In this document: one piece after another, positions 36,539 to 45,721 of the stretch | Layout: each line of letters starts with the position of its first letter | How positions within the stretch are numbered: the stretch's first letter is position 1 | NCBI RefSeq assembly: GCF_000686845.1 | Contig: NZ_JMLS01000009.1 | Span: 246,468 to 310,467 of the forward strand | Source of the DNA: Paenibacillus sp. UNC451MF | GTDB taxonomy: Bacteria > Bacillota > Bacilli > Paenibacillales > NBRC-103111 | Direction of reading: 5' to 3' | Length of the DNA stretch: 64,000 nucleotides | Translations under genes and position numbers: made by a program | The notes under the pieces: generated by a model | Seen by the model: only the letters and a program-made list of their open reading frames with translations | What the model was told of the DNA's origin: nothing | The model's database searches: none

Positions 36539-37879
36539 TTAACTCATTTCCGCCGCCCATGCAGAGCTTGCGGGCATCGGAATCCGCTCCATCTCTCCTT
36601 CTATAAACTGACCCCGCAGCTGGAGAATGAAACGAATGTGGGATGGTTTGACCTCCCGGACATCCTGAAGACCCTGGAACACACAGAGCGCTGCTGCTGT
36701 TCCCGCTGCTTCTCCGATGGCGCTGACCGAAGCCATGATCCGGTAGGAGCTGTGAGCTTCGTGGGTGCCGCTGATGCAACGGGAGCTGAGTAATAGATTG
36801 GCGCAGCCCTTGGGAATAAGCGAACGGTATGGGATATGGTAATAGCCTGGCTCGGGAATACTTTCAAGCCTAGAGGCGCCTCCGTCCGGACTATGAATGT
36901 CCAAGGAATAGGCGCATGCCGCCACCATATCGTCAAAGCGCCTGCTCTGCAGGCAGTCCTCTGCGGTCAGTTCATATTCTCCGACAATTCGCCGCCCCTC
37001 TCGAACACCGAGCTTGGGGGCAATGTAATCCAGCTTCGCATTATGGAAAGCGGGATGCTGCTGGATGGCCTCAAACAACTCCTGCACCTGCTGAATTCCC
37101 TCTTCTCTGCCTCTTGTAACCGTTTCTGGGCGGGTGGGGTCTACATCCAGCACCGAAGTAGAATTGAACAGCAGGGCTTTGCCGTCTGGATAAGGAAAAC
37201 AAGTGATGCCCTGTCGGGGGTTGCCAGTGCGGCCTGCCGCTTTCATGTCGAGGTAATAAGGCAATAGCTCCCTGCGTAACGAATGTATGGCCGACCATTG
37301 CCGAATATCCGGCTCCTTCAGCAGGGAGCAGTCTATGCCGCTGACCTTGAAGGTGGCCGTAGCGGATTGCAACCTACCATCGCCTTCTCTGCCCAATTTG
37401 TACTCCAATCCCGCCAACGCGGAAAGATTGCCGTCGGCAGTGGCGTCGAGGTATATCTTGGCAGTAACTGTAGCTGTTCGGCTGCCCTGGATATGTAGAC
37501 GGACAATTCGTCCGTTCTGCTTATCCGCTTGGGAAACCTTACAGTCGGTCCACAACGTAAGGGTCGGTTCCGAAGCCAATAGCCTCTCGTATGCAGCCTT
37601 CAACTCCTGCTCATCATAAGTAGGAACAAGCTTCTCATTGTAATGCGTGTATGAGGCGGGAAACAACTCCCGGTGAATGCCGCTGGTAATCGGTCTTCCC
37701 CAGGAATCCCGGAAGGTGCATACCAGCGATACACTGGAGAATACACCTGTCCCCCCCACTTCCTTGGCTTGCTCAATCAGCAGCACCCTCATCTGCAATC
37801 TTGCAGCAGCAAGCGCCGCGCTAATTCCTCCTACACCCGCGCCCGCGATGATAATATCAAAATCATAAGACTCGCTCAT
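36539..37879 (-). CDS. FAD-dependent oxidoreductase (FAD_oxidored family) in a sugar-utilisation operon
   Basis: A 446-residue flavoprotein. The Rossmann motif DIIIAGAGVGGISAALAAAR starts at about residue 9, followed by LLIEQAKEVGGTG; a C-terminal segment GCANLLLSSRCISGTHEAHS precedes IGEAAGTAAAL, the second FAD-contact region of this family. Relatives occur in polysaccharide-utilisation loci of Paenibacillus and Bacteroidetes, where their sugar or sugar-acid substrate is mostly unproven. No export signal. ATG 37879 follows GAGGGG, 32 bases after the stop of the binding-protein gene, so it is the last gene of the transporter operon. An oxidative step on the imported sugar is an inference. Confidence 0.85.
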   Translation of the reverse strand: MSESYDFDIIIAGAGVGGISAALAAARLQMRVLLIEQAKEVGGTGVFSSVSLVCTFRDSWGRPITSGIHRELFPASYTHYNEKLVPTYDEQELKAAYERLLASEPTLTLWTDCKVSQADKQNGRIVRLHIQGSRTATVTAKIYLDATADGNLSALAGLEYKLGREGDGRLQSATATFKVSGIDCSLLKEPDIRQWSAIHSLRRELLPYYLDMKAAGRTGNPRQGITCFPYPDGKALLFNSTSVLDVDPTRPETVTRGREEGIQQVQELFEAIQQHPAFHNAKLDYIAPKLGVREGRRIVGEYELTAEDCLQSRRFDDMVAACAYSLDIHSPDGGASRLESIPEPGYYHIPYRSLIPKGCANLLLSSRCISGTHEAHSSYRIMASVSAIGEAAGTAAALCVFQGLQDVREVKPSHIRFILQLRGQFIEGEMERIPMPASSAWAAEMS

Positions 37880-37911
37880 AACACACCCCTCATTTTCTTT
37901 ACATAGCCGTA

Positions 37912-39447
37912 TTATTTCTTAGCCTGCTTCGTATACAGTTCTATATAATCCTTAATCATCTGGTCCCCACCCTGAGAGCGCCACTTCTCCACTTCTTTAT
38001 TGAAGCCGGCCTCATCAAGGGTTCCCATAATGAATTTGACACGGGCGTCGGCAATGATCTTGTTCAGTTCCGTTCCCTTCTCCACAGCGGTCTGAGAGAT
38101 CAGGGGCTCCACCGGGTTCGATACGGCAATGGCCTCATTGTTTTTCATCATAGTGCGGAATTTATTGTCCGCTTCTCCCTTCCCCTTCCAGATCATCAGC
38201 GCACCGTCATAGGTAGGCAGCTGCTTTAGAGGAGATACCTCATTGGCATACGCCGTCTGGTCAGAGATGGCCGGTTCTCCGTCCGCTCCTTTGGTGTAAT
38301 GGACTCCCTCGATCCCCCACGTCCAGGTATACATCATTTGGTCATCGACGATTTTGTCGAAGAAACCAAGAAGCTGCTTCAGCTCCGCCTCCGACTTGAC
38401 GGTGGCCTTCGGGAACACGAACATTCCGTTATACCCCGTGGTTGCAAATACCCGCTCTCCCTTAGGTCCCTGAATTTTGCTGACAATATCGATCTTGGCG
38501 GCAGGATTGGCCTTCTTCAGCTCGTTTCCTCCTGTGATCACGAAGTCAAGGGTAGTGAATAGCATACCGGCCTTGCCTTGAAAAAATTGCTCTTGCTGTT
38601 TGCTGACTTTGGTTGCCGCAAAATCCTGATTAATCAGTTTTTCGTCATACAGCTTCTTGTAGAACTTCATGGCTTCCATATTTTCTTTAGTCATAAACAT
38701 GGGAACTGCTTTGCCATCCTGAATATCCCATTGGTTAGGCGCTCCGAAGAAAGAGGCGATGGTTTGGAAGCCGGTGAGACCCATGGCGCCTGCGCCTCCG
38801 GAATCCTCGGCCTCCACTAGCCCGAAGGTATCGTTTTTGCCGTTTTTGTCCGGATCGTTTAATGCGAATGCCTGGATGACCTTGTAGAGATCATCGATGG
38901 TCTTGGGTTGCTGCAAGCCCAGATTGTCTAACCAATCCTGCCGGAAGTTGATGCCCTGGCGGGCCAGCGCTCTGGCGCGGTACAAACCGTAAACCTTGCC
39001 ATCCACAGAGATATTATTCAGTACCTGCTCACTAGCGTTGTACTTGCTCAAATTAGGAAATTCCTTGATATAGGGTCCGATCTCCCAGAACATGCCCGAC
39101 CGCTCTGCATTGATGATGGATGAGGACTTGGTATCCGCAATCATCAGTACCTGAGGCAGATCATTGGAGGCGATGGAGACGTTAACCTTGTCATTGTAAG
39201 CAGACGCCGGAACCCAAGTGGCATTGATCTTGGTATTCGTGTATTCCTCGATCTTCTTAATAATCGGATTGTCGGCCTTGGGAGGCTCGGTCGATGAATA
39301 CTGGTTCATCATCGTGAATGTTAATCGTCCGCTTGGCGTTGCATTCGGGTTCTTCTCTTCCGGATTGCCTCCGCATGCCGACAAACTGGCGGCCGTCAGA
39401 ATTACTGTGAGACCCGTTAGGGACATTTTGTGCTTTAACTGCTTCAA
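37912..39447 (-). CDS. ABC transporter sugar-binding lipoprotein (LplA-type)
   Basis: A 511-residue extracellular solute-binding protein. The signal peptide ends in the lipobox SLSAC (about residue 25), followed by a polar linker and the long LplA/YtcQ-type fold (GLYRARALARQGINFRQDWL, TTGYNGMFVFPKATV). It captures an oligosaccharide for the two permeases encoded upstream. The start is TTG 39447 with GGGGGAG 6 bases upstream. A small perfect hairpin (39489-39504) overlaps the preceding stop codon and may raise expression of this gene relative to the permeases. Confidence 0.92.
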   Translation of the reverse strand: MKQLKHKMSLTGLTVILTAASLSACGGNPEEKNPNATPSGRLTFTMMNQYSSTEPPKADNPIIKKIEEYTNTKINATWVPASAYNDKVNVSIASNDLPQVLMIADTKSSSIINAERSGMFWEIGPYIKEFPNLSKYNASEQVLNNISVDGKVYGLYRARALARQGINFRQDWLDNLGLQQPKTIDDLYKVIQAFALNDPDKNGKNDTFGLVEAEDSGGAGAMGLTGFQTIASFFGAPNQWDIQDGKAVPMFMTKENMEAMKFYKKLYDEKLINQDFAATKVSKQQEQFFQGKAGMLFTTLDFVITGGNELKKANPAAKIDIVSKIQGPKGERVFATTGYNGMFVFPKATVKSEAELKQLLGFFDKIVDDQMMYTWTWGIEGVHYTKGADGEPAISDQTAYANEVSPLKQLPTYDGALMIWKGKGEADNKFRTMMKNNEAIAVSNPVEPLISQTAVEKGTELNKIIADARVKFIMGTLDEAGFNKEVEKWRSQGGDQMIKDYIELYTKQAKK

Positions 39448-39499
39448 ATCTTACTCCCCCTCATAATATTGAACATATTGTATCAAAAGATGAACAGGT

Positions 39500-40372
39500 T
39501 CATCCTTTAACCGAACCCAGCAGCACTCCCTTAGCGAAGTGCTTTTGCAAAAATGGATAAACCGACAAAATCGGGACGGTGGAGAACACGATAACCGCCA
39601 TGTTGATAATCTTGGACGGCGGAGGAGGCGCCTCGTTCATATCGGACAACCCCTTCTCCGACAAGATCACGATCTGTCTTAACAGGACCTGGATGGGCCA
39701 TTTCTTCGAATCGTTGATGTACAAAATAGCGCTCAGGAAGGTATTCCAATGAGTTACTGCATAGAACAGCGCAAAGGTTGCAATAGCAGGCAGAGATAGC
39801 GGGATGACGATACGGAATAAAATCCCAAGGTCATTGCAACCGTCGATCTTGGCCGATTCCTCCAAACCGTCAGGCAGCTGCTGGAAGAAATTTTTGATGA
39901 TGATCATATTAAAAGCGCTGATCGCGCCAGGAATAATAAGCGCCCAGTAGGTATTAGTAAGGTGCAGCGCTTTGACAATCAAAAAGGTAGGCACGATACC
40001 GGCGTTGAACACCATCGTGAAGATAACCATGAGCATGACGGGACGGCGTCCGTACAAATCCTTGCGGGCAAGCGGATACGCCATCAGCACCGTCATCAGC
40101 AGGTTCACAAGTGTCCCTATCACCGTCACCCCAATGGTCACTGCCAGGCTGCGAAGCAGTATGGGAGTAGAGAAGATGTAACGGTAGCCCGTCAGCGAGA
40201 ATTCCGTTGGAAATACGAGGAAGCTCTTGGACAATACCTCCTGCTCAGTCGCGAAGGAAATCAGTATGATATAAAGAAACGGGATGAGCATCACAGCCGA
40301 CACCAACAGCAGGATGGCAACGTTAGTCCACTCGAACAGATGGGTTCCCCAGCTTCGGTTTTGTTGATTCAT
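39500..40372 (-). CDS. Sugar ABC transporter permease (LplC/YtcP type)
   Basis: A 290-residue inner-membrane permease with six helices and the MalG-like EAA loop DGLEESAKIDGCNDLGILFR, which docks the ATPase. The C-terminal HFAKGVLLGSVKG is the standard ending of this subfamily. ATG 40372 starts 3 bases after the stop of the first permease. It pairs with that permease to form the channel. No ATP-binding subunit is encoded nearby, so a shared MsmX-type ATPase elsewhere in the genome is presumed. Confidence 0.94.
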   Translation of the reverse strand: MNQQNRSWGTHLFEWTNVAILLLVSAVMLIPFLYIILISFATEQEVLSKSFLVFPTEFSLTGYRYIFSTPILLRSLAVTIGVTVIGTLVNLLMTVLMAYPLARKDLYGRRPVMLMVIFTMVFNAGIVPTFLIVKALHLTNTYWALIIPGAISAFNMIIIKNFFQQLPDGLEESAKIDGCNDLGILFRIVIPLSLPAIATFALFYAVTHWNTFLSAILYINDSKKWPIQVLLRQIVILSEKGLSDMNEAPPPPSKIINMAVIVFSTVPILSVYPFLQKHFAKGVLLGSVKG

Positions 40373-40375
40373 AAA

Positions 40376-41335
40376 TTAGTACACCCCTTCCTCACCGAAT
40401 TTTTTGGCCATCCAGTTTGAGCCGATAACCAGTACAAATCCGACAACCGACTTGAAAAGGCCGACAGCCGTACTGAAACTAAACTGCCCTTGCGTAATCC
40501 CCGCCGTATATACATAAGTGTCAAACACTTCCCCGACCTCACGGTTAATCGGATTCAGCATCAGGAAGATTTGCTCAAAGCCCGTGTCCAAAAAGGTACC
40601 GAGCCGGAGGATGAAAAGAATGATAATGGTAGAGCGGATGGCCGGAAGCGTCACGTGCCATAGTTGTCGCAATCTTCCCGCTCCGTCCATTTTTGCGGCC
40701 TCGTAAATCTGGGGATCGACTCCTGCCAAGGCTGCAAGGAATATAATAGTTCCCCATCCTGTTTCCTTCCAAATCACCTCCAATGTAATCATGGTTCTAA
40801 ACCAGCCTGCGCTGGCGAGAAAATTGATCTTGTCCCCGCCCATTGCCATGATGGCTTCATTCACCAATCCGCCGTCGATGGTAAAAAAGGTATAGGCGAT
40901 GCCGACCACCACAACCCAGGAGACAAAATGGGGTACATAGATCACGGTCTGTATGGCCCGTTTGAATTTTTCACGGCGCACTTCATTAATCATGAGAGAG
41001 AGCAGGATCGGTGCGGGAAAAAAGAAGATAATATTGTACCCGGCCAGCACCAGGGTATTCTTCAGAAGCATCCAGAACACCGGGTCATGGAACAGCCGCT
41101 CGAAGTGCTTCATGCCTACCCACTTACTTCCAAAAAAGCCCAGGTAAGGCTGATAATCCTTGAAAGCCATGAGAAGTCCCCACATAGGAGCGTATTTGAA
41201 CAACAAGAAGTAAAGCACCCCGGGGGCCAGCATCCCATAAAGCCATTTGTTTCTCCGTACCTGGCCCCAGAAACATTGCTTCTTCGGCTTAACGGCAGAC
41301 ATTTCAAGAGCAAGATTTCCTTCGATTTGATTCAT
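40376..41335 (-). CDS. Sugar ABC transporter permease (LplB/YtdP-partner type)
   Basis: A 319-residue MalF-like permease with six helices. LYGMLAPGVLYFLLFKYAPMWG, quoted here only by its ends LYGM and PMWG, starts the first helix; the EAA loop is in GVDPQIYEAAKMDGAGRLRQ, and NWMAKKFGEEGVY ends the protein as usual. I chose ATG 41335 because AGGTGGAG lies 6 bases upstream; GTG 41347 in the same frame has none. It is the first gene of the operon permease-permease-binding protein-FAD oxidoreductase. ATAATCA repeats upstream suggest control by the adjacent AraC protein. Confidence 0.93.
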   Translation of the reverse strand: MNQIEGNLALEMSAVKPKKQCFWGQVRRNKWLYGMLAPGVLYFLLFKYAPMWGLLMAFKDYQPYLGFFGSKWVGMKHFERLFHDPVFWMLLKNTLVLAGYNIIFFFPAPILLSLMINEVRREKFKRAIQTVIYVPHFVSWVVVVGIAYTFFTIDGGLVNEAIMAMGGDKINFLASAGWFRTMITLEVIWKETGWGTIIFLAALAGVDPQIYEAAKMDGAGRLRQLWHVTLPAIRSTIIILFILRLGTFLDTGFEQIFLMLNPINREVGEVFDTYVYTAGITQGQFSFSTAVGLFKSVVGFVLVIGSNWMAKKFGEEGVY

Positions 41336-41421
41336 CTTCGACTCCACCTTCGTGTTTCTTGTCTTTTTTTGTGCGTACCTTCAAGATAAGCGGCGGACAG
41401 GCGGACGTCTATAATCGAGGG

Positions 41422-41488
41422 ATAATCATCAGGAAAGGAGTTTGCCTCTGTTGGGGCTATAATCATCATCACGTGTGGAATAATCATG
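41422..41488. promoter_or_regulatory. Three ATAATCAT direct repeats upstream of the sugar-import operon
   Basis: ATAATCATC at 41422-41430 and 41459-41467, and ATAATCATG at 41480-41488, lie 85-155 bases before the first permease start. The same core is repeated before the AraC gene (43928-43959), marking it as a candidate binding site for that regulator. Confidence 0.5.
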
Positions 41489-41535
41489 AGGCCAAGGCCG
41501 TGGAAACCTCTTGTTACCCTTAGCATCAAAATGAA

Positions 41536-41562
41536 GAAGACCCCCTACCGCAGGGAGTCTTC
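41536..41562 (-). terminator. Terminator of the AraC-type regulator gene
   Basis: GAAGACTCCCTGC and GGGGGTCTTC form a stem just past the stop of the leftward regulator gene, followed by TTCATTTTGA. The T run is modest. Confidence 0.6.
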
Positions 41563-41570
41563 AATTGAAT

Positions 41571-43859
41571 TCATATTTTGTGATGGCAGTGCAATTCCCG
41601 GTATTGTCCGGGCGTCATGTTCTCCATCTTGCGAAAAAAGCGGATGAAATTCTGAGGGTTGGTGTAGGTTAGTCTTTCCGCAATATCCGCGATCTTCATA
41701 TCCGTCTCGACCAGCCATCGCTTCGCCATCTGCAAACGGTAGTTTTGCAGGTACTCGCTGAAGCTGATTCCTTTTTCCTTACTGAACAGCGGCCCCAAAT
41801 AGTTGGGGTGGTAATTCAATTGCCTTGCGCAAGCCTCAAGGGTAAGCTCGGTATCGAAGCGCTGGTGGATCAAATCCGTTATCTGGTCCGATATTTTCTT
41901 GGCGTGAGACTTACTCTGCTGCTCCAGCCTGCGCATGATCGGGGCAATGACAGTATCGTAAAACCAAAGGCGGATTTCCTCCTGGGATTTTAGATCGAGT
42001 AGTCTATCAAAAAGCTGCCTTTCCTGATCGGGTGGTAATTCCGTTTCTGTATCCTTCTTTGTATCCGCTGTTGTCTCGGACTGTCCAAGCTCGGTCAACA
42101 TCGTGTACAGCCTGACCAATGCCATCCGGTATTGGCGCCAGTCGGCTTGCTCTCGAAAGATCAGTTCAATGCAGCGTTCCAACAGCTCGTCAGCCCTTGT
42201 CCGCTCCGCCAGCTTAACCGCATCGTAGAGCTCTTTGGCCGCACGGTGTGGGAACACGCTGGATACTACGTCTTCAGGCTGGACATCATCGATAAACAGA
42301 ACAGATTCCGGGCCGTAACGAATCCGGTAACGAAGTGCCTCTAGCGCTTGCTCGGCAGAGACAGAAATATCGATGAGTCGCTTTTGGGGACGGCTGATGC
42401 CGATGCTAATTTGCAGCTTCAGGTAATGCAGCACGGTTCTCTGAATAAGCTCCGCCACGGCAAACAACCGGTTCTTGTACTCCTCATCCGTAATTCCGGC
42501 CCCTCCGACAACCGTAATCTGGGATTGTTCCAGCAACACCGGATCTAGCCGCTCCTCGGCGGGAATCAGCTCGCCGGCGATATTTGCGATGGCGAAGAGC
42601 AGCAGATCACGGTCATTTTCATTATACTGGGACCTCTCCAGAGAATCGATCTGAATGGCGAGTACGGCATGCCACTCCCAATTGGCTTGATAGCCATACT
42701 CTTTCAATCTGACAGGCAACTGAGACTCTTTCTCCTCACCACGAATCAGCTTCATGACAAAAAACTGCTTCAGCTCCCGCACATGTCCCGTAAGCTGGGC
42801 CAAGAGGCGGGATTCCGTCTGCAGCATGGATTGCAGCCGATAGCCGATCAAGGCAAATTCATCGTTACGGGCTTCTTCAGGCAGATCTCCGAATCTGTCA
42901 GCCATCGTCGCGACCAATTTTCGAACCGGCCGATAGAACGTCCGGGAACCGAACAGTGCCAGCCCGCCGGTTACCAGAACCATGAGCAGGCATACAAACA
43001 GAGTAACCCAGCCAATAGAGCGGGAATCTCGGGTAATATCCTTTATGGATATGGCGGACATATAAATCCAACCATTGTAACTTGACTTGCGCATGATGAC
43101 GCTTGTATTGTCCCCGTCAAGCTCTACATTGAATTGTCCTTCCGTTTCACTTCGCCTTTGCACCTCGGCAACCAGCTGCTCCAAGCCGGATTGCTGTACT
43201 TTCTGATCGCTTCGAGACAACAGACGGTAATCCTTATCCATGACCATAATGCTGCCAATCCGGCTGTCGGCTGCCAGAAGTCTCGCCAGCTGGGATTCAG
43301 CGATGGTCACGATGGCCAGTCCGTTGGCTTTTAGTGAATTCAGCGGGATTTTCTTCACAAGATTAATACTTGGCGAACTTTTGTCCTCGTCCGTTACCCA
43401 AAGAGAAAATGAAGGCAGCTTCTCAAACCGAAGAAGCTGATCCAGATTCCTAACATCGTCGAATGTAAAAATATTGTTGTTGTCGATGCCCCATTGACCT
43501 TTTAAATTCAATACCGTCATATTGTTTATTGTCAGCTCGAAGGTTTGGGTGCGCACCATGCTCTGATACATTTCATTATAAACCTGATAATGGGCTGCTG
43601 AATAAGGGAGCGACATAGCATTCACTACAAGGGGCGAGCTAATATACTGTGTAACCGAATGATCGATCGTCTTGAGGATTTGCTCTACACGAAGTTGGGT
43701 CTGCTGAAGTGTCGCCATGCTGCTCTGGTTGACCTTGTCCTGGACTATAGTGGAAGCTTTGTAATAGGAGATGATTCCAACGATGATAGCTGGAATAGAG
43801 CCGATCAGCAGACTGTACATTAAGAGACGGGTGAAATATTTACTGGAACGAATTTTCAT
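41571..43859 (-). CDS. Membrane-bound AraC-family regulator of the sugar locus
   Basis: A 762-residue regulator of the YtdP/YesN-like class. Two membrane helices (about 13-35 and 285-305) bracket an extracellular Cache-like sensor; a cytoplasmic linker follows, and the C-terminus is a double helix-turn-helix AraC domain (about 660-760; TLEACARQLNYHPNYLGPLF, then ADIAERLTYTNPQNFIRFFR). Such proteins sense extracellular sugars and activate the adjacent LplABC importer. ATG 43859 with GAGGGAGAT upstream. It has its own promoter region carrying ATAATCA repeats like those of the importer operon, which suggests autoregulation. Confidence 0.93.
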   Translation of the reverse strand: MKIRSSKYFTRLLMYSLLIGSIPAIIVGIISYYKASTIVQDKVNQSSMATLQQTQLRVEQILKTIDHSVTQYISSPLVVNAMSLPYSAAHYQVYNEMYQSMVRTQTFELTINNMTVLNLKGQWGIDNNNIFTFDDVRNLDQLLRFEKLPSFSLWVTDEDKSSPSINLVKKIPLNSLKANGLAIVTIAESQLARLLAADSRIGSIMVMDKDYRLLSRSDQKVQQSGLEQLVAEVQRRSETEGQFNVELDGDNTSVIMRKSSYNGWIYMSAISIKDITRDSRSIGWVTLFVCLLMVLVTGGLALFGSRTFYRPVRKLVATMADRFGDLPEEARNDEFALIGYRLQSMLQTESRLLAQLTGHVRELKQFFVMKLIRGEEKESQLPVRLKEYGYQANWEWHAVLAIQIDSLERSQYNENDRDLLLFAIANIAGELIPAEERLDPVLLEQSQITVVGGAGITDEEYKNRLFAVAELIQRTVLHYLKLQISIGISRPQKRLIDISVSAEQALEALRYRIRYGPESVLFIDDVQPEDVVSSVFPHRAAKELYDAVKLAERTRADELLERCIELIFREQADWRQYRMALVRLYTMLTELGQSETTADTKKDTETELPPDQERQLFDRLLDLKSQEEIRLWFYDTVIAPIMRRLEQQSKSHAKKISDQITDLIHQRFDTELTLEACARQLNYHPNYLGPLFSKEKGISFSEYLQNYRLQMAKRWLVETDMKIADIAERLTYTNPQNFIRFFRKMENMTPGQYRELHCHHKI

Positions 43860-43927
43860 GGCATCTCCCTCGTAAGCCGTTTCGCCGAATGTTTCTCCTA
43901 TTATAGAGATGGGATTGAAGGAAGTCC

Positions 43928-43959
43928 ATAATCAGGGCATAATCATTAGATAGGATTAT
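43928..43959. promoter_or_regulatory. ATAATCA repeats upstream of the AraC-type gene
   Basis: CCATAATCA and GCATAATCA have cores at 43928 and 43939 (11 bases apart, one helical turn), with an inverted copy CCATAATCC at 43952-43960. This is the same motif found before the permease operon. Confidence 0.5.
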
Positions 43960-44108
43960 GGGGTTTGATTCGTTATTCAGCAGCAGGCCGGCCCCTCCCG
44001 CCGTCGACTACTAAATCTATGCTCTGCTTATCTTCATAAATTGGCAAAAAAAGCCAACAGCACCAGCCATCGACTTCTCTATATCTTAAATCCAACATAC
44101 TCTGGCAA

Positions 44109-44735
44109 TCAGCGGTTTTGCATCGCTACTTTTAGTCCGAGTCCAATATATATCGCTCCGATCATTTTCCCGCTCCAGCGTCCAAGCCATGAGACTCTTC
44201 TTACAAGTCGTCCCAGCTGACGAATGCTAAGCGCGATACCACTCGTGTACGCCGTTCCTAGTATAACAAAAATAAGACCTAAAATGAGAAACTGAAGCAC
44301 CGATGCTCCCCGCTCAGGATGAACAAACTGAGGCAAAAAGGCCAGAAAAAATAAAGCCGTCTTAGGATTTAAAAGCTCGGTTACGACCGCTTGGCCGAAC
44401 GACCGCAGAGGTGATAAAACCGGTGCTTTAGGAAGCTGTGGATCTGCTGGCTTTTCCATCAAGGCTCGAACGCCCAAATAGACCAAATAAGCAGCCCCAA
44501 CGTATTTGACAAATTGAAATGCAAAAGCGGAAGTCATCAATATCGCAGACAATCCGATGGCTGCGAATAAAGTATGAATTAAATCTCCCGTTGCTATGCC
44601 AAGAGCCGTCATGATGCCCGCTCTCTGTCCACCTTGTACGGTTCGAGTAACCGTAAGCAACACCGCAGGTCCAGGTATAAGAAACAACCCTATAATGACC
44701 ACTAAAAAGGTTCCTAATGTCGCGAAATCAATCAT
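44109..44735 (-). CDS. LysE/RhtB-family exporter
   Basis: A 208-residue inner-membrane protein with six hydrophobic segments. The family motif GLFLIPGPAVLLTVTRTVQG (the PGP signature) and GIATGDLIHTLFAAIGLSA are at the start, and TELLNPKTALFFLAFLPQFV in the middle is diagnostic. Members export amino acids such as homoserine, threonine or lysine. ATG 44735 follows AAGGAGATG. It has a near-consensus promoter of its own with an overlapping palindrome. Confidence 0.93.
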   Translation of the reverse strand: MIDFATLGTFLVVIIGLFLIPGPAVLLTVTRTVQGGQRAGIMTALGIATGDLIHTLFAAIGLSAILMTSAFAFQFVKYVGAAYLVYLGVRALMEKPADPQLPKAPVLSPLRSFGQAVVTELLNPKTALFFLAFLPQFVHPERGASVLQFLILGLIFVILGTAYTSGIALSIRQLGRLVRRVSWLGRWSGKMIGAIYIGLGLKVAMQNR

Positions 44736-44769
44736 GATGCATCTCCTTCTATCCCATTAGTTCAGACTA

Positions 44770-44816
44770 ACGAACATTCGTAAGGAGATTGTACTTATTG
44801 CCCTGTCGATTGTCAA
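44770..44816 (-). promoter_or_regulatory. LysE gene promoter with palindrome near the transcription start
   Basis: On the minus strand TTGACA (44816-44811), a 17-base spacer and TACAAT (44793-44788) form a near-perfect sigma-A promoter. ACGAACATTCGT at 44770-44781 is palindromic and lies at about +1 to +15, a typical repressor position. Confidence 0.7.
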
Positions 44817-44878
44817 TTTGCTATGGTGTCGCAGTACCTAACTAAACCTATCCCACCTGCCCATCCCCTTAAGTAGTT

Positions 44879-45688
44879 CTACAATGTAACCATTAATCCG
44901 TCATAAGCAACTTGCATGCCATTAGGCTCGAATATTTCGACGAGATCTTCATGCAGTAACCTTGCGTTATGAGAGAAATGCGTAACAATGACCGGTGCCC
45001 CAGCCTTCAGGACGCCATTCGCATCCATCCAAGCTTTCGCTTCCAAAACACCATCGACGTTCATATGATTATTGCGGTGGGGACTATGTCCTGTTGTGCA
45101 TTCAAGAATGGCCAAATCCAGCTTTCTATCCTTAAGCCAAGCCCAGGTCTGCTCTGGAAACCAACCGCTGTCGTTACCGTATAGGATCGATTTTCCGTCT
45201 TTTTCTATGTAATAAAGCAGGCAGGTTTCTTGCTTGTCATGATCGGCTAAAAGAGGCACGATCGTAGCGGTTTGCGTCTTCATCGGTTCAAACGGAAGCA
45301 CTCGATGGAACTGATATTTGTGGGTATATCCGTTAAGCGCCTGGAAACAGAGCCGCAAAGGAATATCATGTCCATAGACATGCATTGGACTATTCCCGGA
45401 TTGCGCATAGCCGTCTGCCCGAATGACCATATCCTCTGCATACAGGTGATCGGAGTGCGAATGGGTGATCAGTAAATCCTGCACCTGATTCATATCGATG
45501 CCATATCGGTGCGAATGATACAACGTATCCGGCGGAAAATCGACCTTCAACACATTATCGATAATAACCGATGTTCGAGAACGAACATTGGGGCCTCCGC
45601 GCTCACGAGCTTGTTGGCAGGTTGAACATTGGCAGAACAGCGACGGGATGCCCTCAAAGGCAGCCGTTCCCAGAAAATGCACCTTCAT
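44879..45688 (-). CDS. Metallo-beta-lactamase-fold hydrolase (PhnP-like)
   Basis: A 269-residue cytoplasmic hydrolase. The motif THSHSDHL binds two metals, the Cys cluster CQCSTC near residue 25 is shared with PhnP-type phosphodiesterases, and further ligands are in LLADHDKQE, YGNDSG and VTHFSHNA. PhnP cleaves cyclic phosphodiesters; relatives include LipB-like and PqqB-like proteins. I chose ATG 45688 (AAGGAGG 10 bases upstream); the frame extends 29 codons further without a site. It diverges from a ROK regulator, and a 15-bp palindrome lies in its leader, so the two may be linked. Confidence 0.87.
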   Translation of the reverse strand: MKVHFLGTAAFEGIPSLFCQCSTCQQARERGGPNVRSRTSVIIDNVLKVDFPPDTLYHSHRYGIDMNQVQDLLITHSHSDHLYAEDMVIRADGYAQSGNSPMHVYGHDIPLRLCFQALNGYTHKYQFHRVLPFEPMKTQTATIVPLLADHDKQETCLLYYIEKDGKSILYGNDSGWFPEQTWAWLKDRKLDLAILECTTGHSPHRNNHMNVDGVLEAKAWMDANGVLKAGAPVIVTHFSHNARLLHEDLVEIFEPNGMQVAYDGLMVTL

Positions 45689-45706
45689 TGGATAGATCCT
45701 CCTTAG

Positions 45707-45721
45707 TTTTGGTAACCAAAA
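45707..45721. promoter_or_regulatory. Perfect palindrome upstream of the PhnP-like gene
   Basis: TTTTGGTAACCAAAA is perfect (7-bp arms, one central base), 19 bases before the hydrolase start and near its ribosome site. It could be an operator for the adjacent ROK protein or another repressor. Confidence 0.5.

Noticed and set aside
40664..41389. 241-residue plus-strand open frame
   Set aside because: It is antisense to a well-conserved permease gene and has a cysteine- and histidine-rich composition expected of antisense frames.
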